The notes under the pieces: generated by a model | What the model was told of the DNA's origin: nothing | The model's database searches: none | The model's input: only the letters and a program-made list of their open reading frames with translations | In this document: positions 23,193-35,688 of the stretch, piece after piece | Layout of the letters: each line of letters begins with the position of its first letter | Position numbering within the stretch: the first letter of the stretch is position 1 | Origin: Zanthoxylum bungeanum | Taxonomy: Eukaryota > Streptophyta > Magnoliopsida > Sapindales > Rutaceae | DNA: 64,000 nucleotides | Reading direction: 5' to 3' | Assembly (NCBI GenBank): GCA_019454045.1 | Contig: SKCR01007817.1 | Coordinates: 310,001 to 374,000, forward strand | Translations under genes and position numbers: made by a program

Positions 23193-24078
23193 ATAGATCT
23201 TGGAGAAACATCTTTTCTTCTGGGTATTGAAATCCATATAGATAGAACTTGAAAGGTATTATGTCTCTCTCATAAGGCATACATTGAGCAGATACTTGAG
23301 AGATTCGGTATGCATGATTTTAAATCTTGGGATGTGCCAATTGCTAAAATTGATAAATTGAGTCTGGCACAGTCACCTGAGAATGAAGTTGAGAGAGAGT
23401 CTATGAAGGCAGTGCCATATGCTAGTGTAGTAGGAAGCCTGATGTATGTACATGTATGCACTAGACCTGACATTGCATTTGTAGTTGGTGTACTCAAAAG
23501 ATTTTTATCTAATCCTGGAAAAGGAACACTGGACTGCTACCAATAGAGGTTTTAGATACTTAAGGGGACTAAAGATTACATGTTGACATATAAAAAGGTT
23601 GAGAATCTTGAACTAGTAGGGTATACAGACTCTGTCTTTGGTGGTTGTTCAGATGATAGGAAATCTACCTCAAGATATGTGTTTATGCTAGTAGATGGAA
23701 CTATATCTTCAAGCAGACATTAGTAACTTCTTCCACAATGCAGGCTGAGTTTTTGTATGTTTTGGTGCAGCATCACAAGATGTTTGGCTACGAAATCTCA
23801 TTACAGAAATGTCATTTGTTGACTCTTTTTCTAGACTTGTAAAGTTGTACTGTGATAATCTTTTAGATGTATTATTTACGAAAAATAATAAGAATATCAC
23901 TGGGTCAAAACATATGGATGTCAAGTACTTGACAATAAATGAGCTAGTAAATAAAGATGACATTATTGTAGAGCATATCGCTACATATGAAATGATTGTT
24001 GATCCTTTGACCAAAGGTCTTCGACCCATTATTTATGCAAAGTATGTTGCTTTGTATGGGTTTGGTGAAGTTTTTTGA
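23193..24078 (+). pseudogene. copia C RT end and RNase H, broken
   Basis: Continues with LSHKAYIEQILERFGM, MYVHVCTRPDIAF and FLSNPGK, then RNase H pieces LVGYTDSVFGGCSDDRKSTS, LYCDN and IVDPLTKGL. Several stops and at least two frame changes lie between 23540 and 23810. The last open piece ends at 24078. Confidence 0.8.
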
Positions 24079-24687
24079 TACCCTAGGTTAGTGGGAGACA
24101 TCATTACTCTATGTTATTTTATTTGTACGTGTGTACATGTATTTTTTATGTATTTTGCAATGATTATCTATAAAAGTGCATCTTCATTGGAAGATATTAA
24201 TGTTTATTGTTTTATTTATCATTGATTAAAGTCTTATGATGTATGTCAATCATAAGCATTGGCTTGGGGCATAAAGTTACAAAACCTTGTTGGTATGTCT
24301 TGTTACACATATATTTTATCTTGAGATAATAAAGAAATAAATGACATACATGCTTATTATTTAATCATTGATTTCCCATGCGTGCCTGAACTGCATAAAG
24401 TAGTGAAATTGGTGACTGATAAGAGTAAATAGCACATGGATTTTAGATCATAAAGTGAGAGCTATTGTATCTTACTGTTCTATCACATCTTGTTCATGTC
24501 GATAAATTTATTTGACATACGTGACCGGAAGGGACTGTTGCAATATAATGTAGGTACCGCCATGATTCTATATCTATGATCTTATTAGATGAAATGATAT
24601 ACTAGAGTTTTTTATGAACCAATATTGGATCCATAAAGTATTCTTAGCATTAAAATATTCACAATTGATATCGCTTAAGTGAGAGAA
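24079..24687 (+). other. copia C 3' untranslated region and polypurine tract
   Basis: Non-coding. It ends with AAGTGAGAGAA directly before the 3' LTR, the copia-type polypurine tract. A second AGTGGGAGA word lies at about 24090. Confidence 0.6.
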
Positions 24688-25109
24688 CGTTAGAATATTT
24701 TATTCTAATATTATTATTGGCTTCTATTAATTGTGATATAGGTTTTAATAAAGCGCTAAGATAATTTGTTTTGTAATAGAAATAGTGAAGCCCAATTATC
24801 TGATCTAATAAAGTCGGCTGGACTCTATATTAATTGATGTGTAGAAACTATAGTCGGCTTTCGAGATGTTATGGGCTTTTGATGAGTGAGCCTACTACAC
24901 TCCATAAAATAGTGAGCTAAGGTCTCACATTCACTCCCCTATAATAACTTACTCAATAAGCTTCCTTTAATTGTATAAATAAACATGTTTTCCTCTCTCT
25001 CTCCAATTAATTATTCCTTTATTATTGAGATTTGATGTAAAGCATAAACATAAGCTTTATATCAAATCTAATTTGTGCATTATTATATACATTATTAAGT
25101 TTTGATGGT
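24688..25109 (+). repeat. copia C 3' LTR, interrupted
   Basis: Matches the first ~420 bp of the 5' LTR at 12926 (TG start mutated to CG). At 25110 it meets a minus-strand gypsy-type LTR; the rest of this LTR is not seen anywhere in the window. Confidence 0.78.
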
Positions 25110-25416
25110 TGTAACATCCCCCTCCCGGAGATGCTACCAGCAGGGAATAGGTCGACATATCCCCTTGAGCCTCTGACTCTTTGACTACTACTAATCTCAT
25201 CTCAAATATAAACTAATGCATGAGACCATTGCCTAACTCAACAACATCAATTCATTTTTATTACTTATACTATATACTTAGTAATACTTCACATTAGAAC
25301 TCTGATAGTGAACACTTTTAACACATTACACACGAAATTTATACAGGATATATGATGCAATACTTTACTTAGACTCTGACTGAAATGCATCTCGGACTCG
25401 ACCTGGTGGAATGAAA
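25110..25416 (-). repeat. Gypsy-type LTR (left copy), 3' end part
   Basis: Plus strand begins TGTAACATCCCC, the reverse complement of a gypsy LTR end. It matches 42215-42510 closely. It is separated from its continuation at 27430 by a solo LTR flanked by TGAAA. Confidence 0.75.
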
Positions 25417-27424
25417 TGTTGGAGTTTCTACGGTCCCGAGGATCGAATAACAATCAAGAAACATATGCGAATACATAAAGGAGTTGCGGAATACTCACAA
25501 TGATCGGTTGAGACGATGCATCGAAGAACAAAACTTCAAGCTTTTCCTCCTAGAGTGCTCGACAGTCCACTGTATTTTGCTCCTCCAAGAATCGACAATC
25601 ATCAACTTTGGAGCTCCAAGCTTTGTGTTGATTCCTTGCTCACGTGTGCGGTTTCCCTATCACATTCGTGTGACCCTTTTGTGTGCTAACACTTGGCAAT
25701 TTTTGCCACAAAAATTACCCTATTTATTTCTCTCCATTCTCGACAGTGAGCTGAGAAAATAGAAAGAAAACAGCCCACTTTGGGCGTGTGAGGAGAGAAG
25801 AGAAGAAGTGAGAGAGAGATGAATGGTTGGTTAGATTTGTGTATCTAATACACATATTCAATTTCCAAAATTAATTACCAACTTTTCTCTTTCCAAAAGT
25901 CAAGCATTAAAGCTTGCCAACTACCACCATCAATCATGAATAGTGACATGGTGTCAATCACTCAAAGTGAAAGACATCTATCACTTGATTGACGATTGAT
26001 GTGAAGCTAGATGTGACTTGCATGCCGCACTCGAATTCGAAATGCGAATGCGCTCGCAAACACTCTCGGGCTCGGGTTCGCTAATTCCAAATTAATGAAT
26101 TTTCCGTTGCGACGTAATTAAATGATTATGCCTAGCGAAATCACTATTTACGTCGCTAACGAATTAATTCTAAATTAACTCGTTCGCCCGAATTAAAATC
26201 TAATTTCAATTCCGCGTCGAAATCCAATTTCGTATAATATATCGAATATATTCTTTTATCGATTAATTCCAAATTAATCGTTCTCTCTTTAAATGATATT
26301 TTATCCCAGATAAAATATCTCCGTAATTAATCCCATATTAATTTTCTCTCTCATCTAATAATCCCAGATTAATAAAGTGCGAGTCATACGTCATCGGTGA
26401 ATCTTCGGGAAGCGACCCATGAGATCCCCGGATATGTTGGTAGTAAATTCGGTCGTTGGACTATCGGAACACGTAAGTACCTAGTACTACGTTTTTACCG
26501 ATTTACAAGACAAGGTTGGCTTCTAGCAAAGCGCCATGCCTACCCAATTCTCCAGAAACGTGCTTACAGGAATAAGCGATCTATATCAGACGTAGTATAC
26601 GTAGTATTGCGTATTTCGATCCAGTATCGAATGATCACATGCAAGGCCTGGGACTGGTACAGTGTCTGCCCCGTACGAAGCATATATCGGATAACTAGCA
26701 ACTAGTCTCTTTATTATCGAATAATCATGACCAAGTCATATTATCCCGATGGTTGCAACCCTTAGAGAACCAGTTCTGTATCCCTGCGCGATCATCTTCT
26801 CCATATGACTGGAGTGATACTTCCGTCTTGACATCACACCCAACACACTACGATTCTCAATATACCCAGCAGAGGCGTACACAGAACCTGTTAAAGCCCT
26901 GGACGACCTAAAACCAAAGCATATTGATTGTCGCAAGTATTAGCGGTGCAAGTCTCAGGTTAAGACCAAATACACCTACCCTGATTTCGGACTTCCATAG
27001 ACATATAGTCATACTACCAATGGAATTCCGAGGGGTCTATCCAGAGCGAAGATGTTTCCCGTACCATCGGTAAACACAACCTCCTACTACACTTGCATGA
27101 GTATCCTATACCCAAATATATGAGAACTATACCGTTATGCCCTCACAACACGCATAAGTGTAATACTAGTCTTTTACGCATTATCGATGTCCATTCTCGA
27201 TAATACTCTGACTATGGATATTTAATGATTAAACCTTCACGGATTGATACTGTCTCATATCATCTCAATCCAGGAACTAATCATAAGGACCTCCTATCAT
27301 TTATACATCTTGGTGATCTAATCACAAATGATAAGAGAGCAATCTCCTTTGTCATATAGTTAATTTGTACAACAACACCATGATCTGTATAAATAGTGAC
27401 GCTATAGGTCATAACTGTCCAACA
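25417..27424 (-). mobile_element. Solo LTR of family D (2008 bp), TSD TGAAA
   Basis: Plus strand starts TGTTGGAGTTTCTACGG and ends CTGTCCAACA, inverted TG...CA termini. It is flanked by perfect 5-bp duplications TGAAA (25412-25416 and 27425-27429). It shares the family's signature segments with 44479-46525 in inverse orientation (AAGCGACCCATGAGATCCCC, long runs of AATTAAT). No internal sequence: an LTR-LTR recombination product. It interrupts the gypsy-type LTR. Confidence 0.92.
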
Positions 27425-27429
27425 TGAAA

Positions 27430-28598
27430 CCCTATAGTGACTTCCATTAGTATCCATCCTCTCGAGCTCGTCCTCGGGTATACCCGCAAAACAGAAACAC
27501 TGTAGTGAGGGGGTTAGATCGTTTGAACGATCTAGTGAGTGGACAATTTAAAAAGCAAAAATGAAAAATGAAATACTTTATTAAAATTCACTGTTCTAAA
27601 ACTAAAATCCTTTCATGGAAAATGTTTTTCTAAAAACTCTTTTCTTATCTGAAAAAATTGCTTTCTTTAAGACTTTTCCGGAAATTCTTTCTATCTGTAA
27701 AACTCTGAACTTTTTTAGAAAACTAAGTTATTTCTAAATCTCTTTCATAAGACTTATCATTTCTAAAAATCATATCTTTGAAAATCGTATCTCTGAAAAA
27801 TCTATCTATGAAAAACCTAACGTATGAGGGCATTAAGTCTCGCCGTCCTTCCAAATTCCTAAAGTAGTGGTCGTCGTCCCCCAAGCCACTGAACTAGAGC
27901 CAGATGTGCGGATCAATTCTATCATCCCGACTCTGAATCTAGGGTCTAGGGGCGTTACGTCTCGCCGTCCCCATAGCCCTGAATCTAGGATCTATGGGCG
28001 TTACGTATCACCGTCCCCTAGTCCTGCACCACATGTGCACATGTTCTGAATCCGTCAATTCTAGTAACCGTCAATTCCAATATCTGTACCAAGTTACATC
28101 ATAGGTGGTTTTTCCCCCATACCTCCAAAAATCATCAAAATCATGCTTTTAAAAATCATCACTTAAAATATTTCTTAAAACATTCTTATTTATAAAACAA
28201 CTGTAAATAATCTTGGCTAACGCCCTATATGCGGAAAAGTAAGTTTCAATTAAAAAACATAAGAAAATACAACTTGGGAAAAGAGTCCACTCTCTGATTT
28301 GGAATCTACTTGGTATTACTTTGTTTTGCCGACGGAAGTTACGGTTCCTGCGATGATTTGGTGTGCTTGGAACTTGAAAATCATCACCCTTTCCTCAAAG
28401 TTTTCTATGAGAATGAAGAAAATTAGAGAACTCCCTAGAACCATGGCTCACGTTTTTACTTGAGAAGACCATGGGTGAATAGTCTCCTATTTATAGAGAA
28501 ATGGCTGATTTTTTATTATGAAATGAGTGGTCCAAAATTTACCACATCACTCAATTCTAGCCCGTTCTTGAATTCACTATCGCAACCACATAAATCAT
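27430..28598 (-). repeat. Gypsy-type LTR (left copy), continued
   Basis: Resumes the sequence interrupted at 25416 and matches 42515-43300 until about 28195. It contains repeated GGCGTTACGT and CGCCGTCCC words (27840-28020). On the minus strand TATAAATAG (28487-28495) is a candidate LTR promoter. The LTR's own start is not seen; it is cut at 28599 by the truncated copia B LTR. Confidence 0.65.
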
Positions 28599-29314
28599 AA
28601 TTTGTTTTGAATTCCAATTCGGCCCAAACTCTTATTAGGGTTTTATAATCTCATTAAACCACTATATTAAGATCCAATGGCTAAGATTTAATTAGCATTT
28701 ATCCCACATCGGATTCTTAATTAATTTTGTCGTCTTTGGAGCACCTATATAAACCCAAAGAATTCTTTACAATTTTTTTACACGAAAACCTTTCATATCT
28801 TGGGTTTATATAAGTGAGCAACTCTAAATTTTACGAGTAAGCCACTGATTTTGAGGATCCTTAAGTCTAATTGACTAGAGGAATCTCAAGTTAAAAGTTT
28901 TGAGGTATTTGCCTAGGCTAGCACCAAGGGCAAAATACCCGTGCAGTCAAGGCGTAGTCTTGCCGTTGAGTTTTGGCTTTGGTGTGTGCATCTTTGGAGG
29001 CCACACACTTGGGTGGCTCTTTGGAACGTGGAAGAGCTTGCTGAGTTCGAGAAAATCTTGCAGATTGGAGGGAGGACTGGAGGAGTCTTCGGTTCAAGTA
29101 AGTCTTTTTCTTTCTTTATTTTTAATTAGAGTTCTTATGATAGTTAGCATGTTTAAGTCTATGTTCTTTGCATGTTTTTTGATTTTTTATGCTTAGAATA
29201 TATATTAACATGTCTAGGCTTGTAGAATAATCAAAACAAATGGGTCTTGGACAAAGGGATAGCGGTATCATAATTTTTAATTTTCCGTTGCGCACTCGCG
29301 GCCGCTTCCCAACA
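28599..29314 (+). repeat. copia B 5' LTR, 5'-truncated
   Basis: Matches the last 720-730 bp of the 3' LTR (36578-38524), with roughly 30 differences by eye. About 1.2 kb of its start is missing. TATA box CTATATAAACCC near 28746. It ends GCTTCCCAACA and is followed by a primer-binding site. Confidence 0.88.
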
Positions 29315-30695
29315 GTGGTATCAGCGTGCCATTTTTGTTTTGATTAGTTCTCTCTCATTTGAACTCGAAATTGGGTGTGTAAAAGCTCGTTGGAAAGTAA
29401 CACCCTGAACTTACTTTTAAGCACAAGTTTTTCATGATTTGGTTAAGATTTGAATTATGAAATTGCATTTAAAGTTCACGCATCTGTAAAAAAAATGTGA
29501 ATAGTAAATTTATTTGATTAAAATAAAATACAATATCATAATTAAATATTAATCAAAGTTATTTAATGCCTAAAATAATTCCAACATATTAAAACTCATA
29601 TGCTTGATGATTCTATGTATGACTAGAATTGACATGATTATTTTAGGGTGCAAGCATCTAGAGACTTTCTAAGGAAATAGAGAGTGTATTGTTTATCCCT
29701 TAGCTAAGTAATTATTCCGTGATGAACTTAGAGATTTATTACATTTAAGGCTAATAAATATAAATCACTTATTTATAATAAAAGACATTATAAGAGATAC
29801 AAGTGGGGTGGGACCAAGGCGTTAATAAGACTTTCCAAACTAAAGTTAATTTAACCAAATGTATTACTAGAGTTAGATAATGATTTGGTGTCTTCCTTCA
29901 CTCACTACCTTTTTATAGCCAAAAGGAAAAGTTGTGAAGACATCTAGATAATCATTTACTCAAAGCTTGCCTTAAAGCATATTTAAAGTGTTGGATTAAT
30001 TTGGAGGATCTATTATTTATTCCTGTCACCAAGGCAATAAGAGCCTAAGAGGTAAGGGTATTTAAGAGAGTTCGCTCCACCCTCCCTCTGGGGAATTTTC
30101 AATGGAGGAATCCATTTGACAGTTATTCACTTAAACTTGCTAAAATCCTCAATAATAATTTAAGTCTAAAATTTTCCTCCCATTGTAAAGTATAGACCCA
30201 AAAGGCTTAAACCATATTGGCAGGACTAGGCTTTACCAGACTGACCAATACTAATTTGTCCTAAATCGTACTATTGACAATGGTTTGACTTTTCTGAGTC
30301 ATAAGACGCAGCGACCCTTAGGCGTGGTCTTATAACTTAGTGGCAAAGATTGGGTGTCCACAAGGACTAGCATAAGTTATGGCATGTTTGATTGCATAAC
30401 CCAATGATCAATCAATTGTGATTTATATCATAAATTGGTTGGGAACCTACCTAATTATCATATTTTATAACGATCGGCCCTAATCGGAGTTGTGAAATTG
30501 TGATAATGAGACCTTGCCCACAAGAAATCCATCATATTGGGGTTGATGCGATTTGCTTAAAATTTTAAAACAATTGAGTGGGAGAAACTTCATAATATTA
30601 AACGCCAATGTTATTATGAAATATTAATGAAAATATATTCCTAATTTTAAAATTCCCTCTTAACATGTGGGTTAAAATATTTCACAAACATTCAA
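29315..30695 (+). other. copia B primer-binding site and leader
   Basis: TGGTATCAGCGTGCC at 29316-29330 matches the initiator-tRNA-Met type primer-binding site used by plant copia elements. The remaining 1.35 kb is non-coding leader before gag. Confidence 0.8.
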
Positions 30696-31510
30696 ATGGC
30701 AAACAGAATATCACTTCGTTCCATCATTGATGAGCATAAGCTCAAATGGGACAACTACAATGACTGGTTTAGAAACCTTAAAATTGTCTTACGACAAGAA
30801 AAGATTTTCTATGTTCTTGAAAGACCATTTCCCCTGAACCCATAGAAGATGCTGACCAAAATATATTTGATGCTTTTAAGAAACACGTCAATGATGATGA
30901 GCAAGCAATTTTCATAATGCTTGGCTCTATGTCGGACGAACTTCAGAAAGCTCGCAAAGATATGGATGCTCAAACCATCATATTTCACTTGAAGGAGTTG
31001 TATGCAACTTCCGTTCATACCGTGAGATTCCAAGTGTCATATGCCTTATTTCAAACAAGGTATAAGGAATGATCTGTTAGTGGACATGTGCTTAAGATGA
31101 TTGGCCATATTGAAAAATTGGCCAACCTCAAGTTCATCATGGATCATGAGATAGGTCACGATTTAATTCTTCAGTCCTTACCAAAAGACTTCTCTAACTT
31201 TATTATGCAGTTTCATCTATCTAATAAAGAAGCTACTTTAGCAGAATTGCACAATCTGATAAAGCAAGCAGAGAATGACTTGAAATCGGAGCTTAAAACC
31301 TCTGTCATGCTTACGGGTACGGACTTGAAGCCACGAGGCCCAAAGAAAAATAAGGGCAAGGCCAAGGCTCCAGATCACCTAAAGCCCAATGGTAAGGTGG
31401 AGAAGAAAAAGGGAAATGGGAAATGTTTCTTTTATGGAAAGAAGGGTCATTGGAAGAAAGACTGCAGATCCTTGAAAGCCAAGGAAGCTAGGGAAGCCCA
31501 AGAGGCCAAG
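30696..31510 (+). pseudogene. gag: copia B gag, broken
   Basis: ATG at 30696 (MANRISLRSIIDEHKLKWDN) opens gag with the YNDWFRNLKIVLRQEK motif. A one-base frame change near 30833 and a TGA near 31071 interrupt it. From 31088 it is open again: VLKMIGHIEKLANLKF, HDLILQSLPKDFSNFIMQFH and a Lys-rich tail. The zinc knuckle CFFYGKKGHWKKDC has Tyr in place of its second Cys, the same position as in element A. The protein would form the RNA-packaging capsid; this copy cannot. Confidence 0.88.
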
Positions 31511-31880
31511 AAGCCCAATGCTTCAGGTATGTTGTATATGATTGAACTATATTCTCAAAACTCTGAACCTTCTAATTTGATGCTTGACACCGGTTGCGGG
31601 ACTCACTTGTGTAACAATATGCAGGGCCTGAGAAATAGTAGGAGACTCCATCATGGGGAGGTTGACTTACACATGGTTAAGGGAGCAAAACTAGCTGCAT
31701 TGTGCGTGGGGAACTTATTCATTAGTTTTGCCGAATAGTTTAGTTTTAGACTTAGAAGATTTTGTTTATGTACCTTCTCTAGTAAAGAACATCATTTCAA
31801 TTTCTTCTTTATGTAATAAAGGTTTTTCATGCCTAATAAGTTGTAATGAATGTTCTATTTATTTCAATGAAATAAAATAT
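31511..31880 (+). pseudogene. copia B protease region, broken
   Basis: Continues from gag without a break: LMLDTGCGTHLCNNMQGLR carries the aspartic protease D-T-G (positions near 31583-31594). The frame stops at 31736-31738, and the homology continues in another frame (LVLDLEDFVYVPSLVKNIIS). The region links gag to integrase. Confidence 0.83.
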
Positions 31881-31892
31881 TGATATGGTATT

Positions 31893-33137
31893 TTGAATAA
31901 TGGTATCTATGTCTTACAAACTAACAAAGAATGTTCAACCTCTAATATATACAACGTTAACTCGAATAATCTCAATGAATCACTTTTATGGCACAGTCGC
32001 TTAGGTCATATCAATGAAACAAGATTAACTAAGCTACATAAGGATGGGTATTTCAGACCCTTCATATATGGACCTTATGGAACTTGTGAGTCTTGTTTAC
32101 TTGGTAAAATGAACAAATTATCCTTCAAAGGTAAAAGACAGCGTGCAATGGAGACATTAGAACTCATACTCTTTGATGTATGCGGACCAATGTCAGTCAC
32201 CGCTAGAGGTGGGTTCTCCTACTTCATTACCTTTATCGATGATCACTCGCGATATGGGTATGTGTACCTCATGCGGTACAAATCTAAGAAATTCAAAGAC
32301 TTCAAACCTGAAGTAGAAAACCAGCTTAATAAAAGTATTAAGTCACTAAGGTCTGACCGAGGTGGTGAATACTTAAGCGACGCATTTCAAGATTACTTGA
32401 GAGAAAATGGCATTGTTTCCCAGTGGACTCTTCCGGGAACTCCACAGCATAATGGGGTCTCCGAAAGGATAAATCGAACATTATTAGATATGGTCCAATC
32501 AATGATGCCAGTCACGGAGCTACCTCTTTTATTTTGGGGTCTTGCTTTAGAAATTGCAACACTACTACTAAACCAAGTTCCTTCCAAGACTGTTAGTCAA
32601 ACACCATATGAGTTATGGTCTGGGAAACGTCCTAGTCTTAGTTATCTAAGAGTTTGGGGATGTGACGCATATGTTAAGCTCACACAAACAAACAAATTGG
32701 ATGATAGGGCAGTTAAATGTAAGTTTGTAGGATATGCCTTGAACTCAAGAGTATACGTGTTCTACGTCCCAAATGAACAAATAACATTTGTCTCACGAAA
32801 TGCTAAATTTCTAGAGAATGAATTCCTTCTCAAGAAATATAGTGGGAGTAGATTTGACCTCGATGAGGTACGAGAAGAACAAACTAACATAGAACTAAAC
32901 CCCAGGCCCCTCAAAAGGGCAGCGACGGAACAACCACAAGGTTATGAACTTAGAAGGTCTGGTAGGGAAAGATATGAGCCTGAAAGATATGGTTTCCATA
33001 TTCATAAGGGACATGATCAGGTCATTGATAATGATGATCCCACCAGTTATGACGAAGTAATGCGTGACATTGATTCAGTCAAGTGGCTTGAGGCCATGAA
33101 ATCCGAAATAGACTCTATGTATCAAAATCAATTCTAG
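31893..33137 (+). pseudogene. copia B integrase, long open fragment
   Basis: 414 codons are open. The pre-integrase zinc segment is present (LWHSRLGHI ... CESCLLGK). The rve core keeps the whole D,D35E triad: Asp at 32175-32177 (FDVCGPM), Asp at 32355-32357 (RSDRGGEY) and Glu at 32463-32465 (VSERINRT), the last two 36 codons apart. The C-terminal VWGCDAYVKLTQ, FVGYALN and RRSGRERYEPERYGF segments follow, ending in the RT linker SVKWLEAMKSEIDSMYQNQ before a TAG at 33135-33137. This is the best preserved catalytic domain in the window, but it is severed from the rest of pol. Confidence 0.9.
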
Positions 33138-33741
33138 GACTTGGTGGATGCACCTGAAGGGATAAAACCCATAGGTTGAAAGTGGATTTACAAGCGTAAA
33201 ACTGATGCAGAAGGCAACATCCAAACCTATAAGGCTAGGTTAGTGGCGAACTGTTATAGACAAATCTAAGGAATTGACTATGACAAAACCTTCTCGCATG
33301 TTGCAATGGTAAAGTCCATTCGAATTTTACTGGCAATAACTGCATACTTTGATTATGAGATTTGGCAGATGGATGTCAAAACAGCTTTCCTTAATGGGAA
33401 CCTCGTAGAGGAAGTCTATATGACACAACCTGAGGGGTTTGCATCTAAAGATGATCATAATAAAGTATGCAAGCTTAAACGATCCATTTATGGACTCAAG
33501 CAAGCCTCCAGAAGTTGGAATATATGATTTAATGAGACAATCAAAGAATTTGACTTCATCAAAAATGTAGACGAGCCTTGTGTTTACAGGAAAAGTATTT
33601 GGAGTGCTGTTATATTTCTTGTATTATATGTCGATGACATATTAATCATCGGGAATGATATTCCCATGATGCAAGCCACCAAGCAATGATTATCTCAGAA
33701 TTTCTCCATGAAATATTTGGGAGAAGCAGCCTACATCCTCG
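33138..33741 (+). pseudogene. copia B reverse transcriptase, first part
   Basis: Same frame as integrase, read through stops at 33135, 33177, about 33267, 33525 and 33687. RT motifs: KWIYKRKTDAEGNIQ, SIRILLAITAYFDYEIWQMD, VKTAFLNGNLVEEVYMTQPE and IYGLKQASRSWN. The catalytic YVDD is intact at 33627-33638. The sequence breaks at GEAAYIL, where a solo LTR is inserted. Confidence 0.88.
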
Positions 33742-35683
33742 TGTTAGAAAATTATGACCCATAACATCACTATTTGTATAGAATATGGTGTTGTTGTATA
33801 AATTAACTATGTGACAAAGGAAATTGCTCTTTTATCATTTGTAATTGGATTATCGGGATATATAAATGATAAAAGTCCATATGATTAGTTCAGGATTAAT
33901 AAGATATGAGACAATATTAATCCACTAAGGTTTAATTATTTAAATATCCATAGTCGTAGTATTATTGAGATTGGACATCGATAATGCGGAATAGACTAGT
34001 ATTGCACTTGTGCGCGTTGTGGGAGCCTAACGACATAGTTCTCATATATTTGGGTATTGGATACTCATGAAAGTGTAATAGGAGGTTGTGTTTACCGATG
34101 GTACGAAAACAGCTTCGCTCTGGATAGACCCCTTGGAATCCCATTGGTAGTATGAATATGTGTCTATGGGAGTCCGAATCAGGGTAGGTGTATTTGGTCT
34201 TAATCTGAGACTTGTATCGCTAATACTTGCGACAATCAATAAACTTTGGTTTTGGTCGTCCGGGGCTTTAACAGATTCTGTGTACGCCTCTTCTAGGTAT
34301 ATTGAGAATCGTAGTGTATTGGGTGTGATGTCAAGATGGAAATATCACTTCAGTCATATGTAGATGGTGATCACGTAGGATACGGAACTAGTACTCTTTT
34401 GTACTGCAGTCATCGGGATAATATGACTAGGTTATGTTTATCCGATTATAGAGACTAGTTACCAGAGATCCGATATATGCTTCGTACGGGACATACACAA
34501 TTCCAGCCCCAGGCCTTGCATGTGACATCCGATACTGGATCGCAATACGCAATACTACGTATACTACGCCTGACATAGATTACATATTCCTTAAAAAAAA
34601 TATTTCTGGAGAATTGGGTAGGCACAGTTCTTTGCTAGAAGCCAACCATGTCTTGTAAATCAGTAAGAACGTGGTACTATGTACGCACGTATTCGGATAC
34701 TCCGATGACCAGATTTACTACCAACATATCCAAGGATCTCATGGGTCGCTTCCCGAAGATTCACCGATGACGTATGACTCACACAGAATTAATCTGGGAT
34801 TAATTATGAGAGAGAGAAAATTAATCTAGGATTAATTACGGTGAAATTTTTTCTGGGATAAAATACTATTTAAAGAGAGAGAACGGTTAATTTGGAATTA
34901 ATCGATAAAATAATATATTCGATATATTAAACGAAATTAGATTTCGACGCATAATTAAAATTAGATTTTAATTCGGGCAAACGAATTAATTTAGAATTAA
35001 TTCGCAAGCGACGTGAATAGTAATTTTACTAGGCATAATTATTTAATTAAATTTGATTTAATTACATCACAACGGAAAATTCGTTAATTCAGAATTAACG
35101 AACCCGAGCCCGGAATGTGTTTACGGGCCCACTCAGATTTTGAATCAAGTGGGGCCCACAAGTCACATCACAAGTCACCTCACTTGTCACTTTATTTACT
35201 TTTGGTGATGGAAGTTGGTGAAGATTTATTTTGGTAACTTGTAAGACACATTTTGTCATTTGGAATGACATTTACCAAACATGGTTTTGGTAAAAGGGAA
35301 TTGTTTTTTTGGAAAATCAATGACAATTACACAACACCAAAAATAAAATCTCTTTTCCTCTCTTTTCTCTCAAAAACCGAGAGTTGCCTCTCTCCCTCTC
35401 TTCTCTTGGCTTGGCCGAGAGTCACACAATGATAAGGGGGAATTTTTGTCGCAAAAGTTTTCCAATGCTAGCCCATTAAAGGAGTCATTCAAAGGTGTTA
35501 GGGAAACCAATCCATGAGTTTGGAATTCAAGGACAAGCTTGGAAGCTCAACATAAAGGCTTGGAATTTTTGTTATCTCCTACATCCAAAACCGATCAAAG
35601 TGAGCAAATCCGCATTCTTACTTTGTTGTATTCACATGATTTCTAGCTTAATTTGATCTTGGTTTGACCTAGAAAACCCAACA
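33742..35683 (+). mobile_element. Solo LTR of family D (1942 bp) in copia B RT, TSD CCTCG
   Basis: Starts TGTTAGAAAATTATGACCC and ends GAAAACCCAACA. Perfect 5-bp duplications CCTCG flank it (33737-33741 and 35684-35688). It aligns with 44479-46525 in the same orientation, with moderate divergence. LTR plus one duplication is 1947 bp, a multiple of three, and the host frame on both sides is the same, so the RT reading continues across the site. No internal region. Confidence 0.94.
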
Positions 35684-35688
35684 CCTCG

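Noticed and set aside
26397..26705. 102-codon plus-strand frame
   Set aside because: Inside a solo LTR; related frames in sister LTRs are broken.
28900..29196. 98-codon frame repeated at 38110-38406
   Set aside because: Both lie in the two LTRs of copia B; repetition reflects the LTR pair, not gene conservation.
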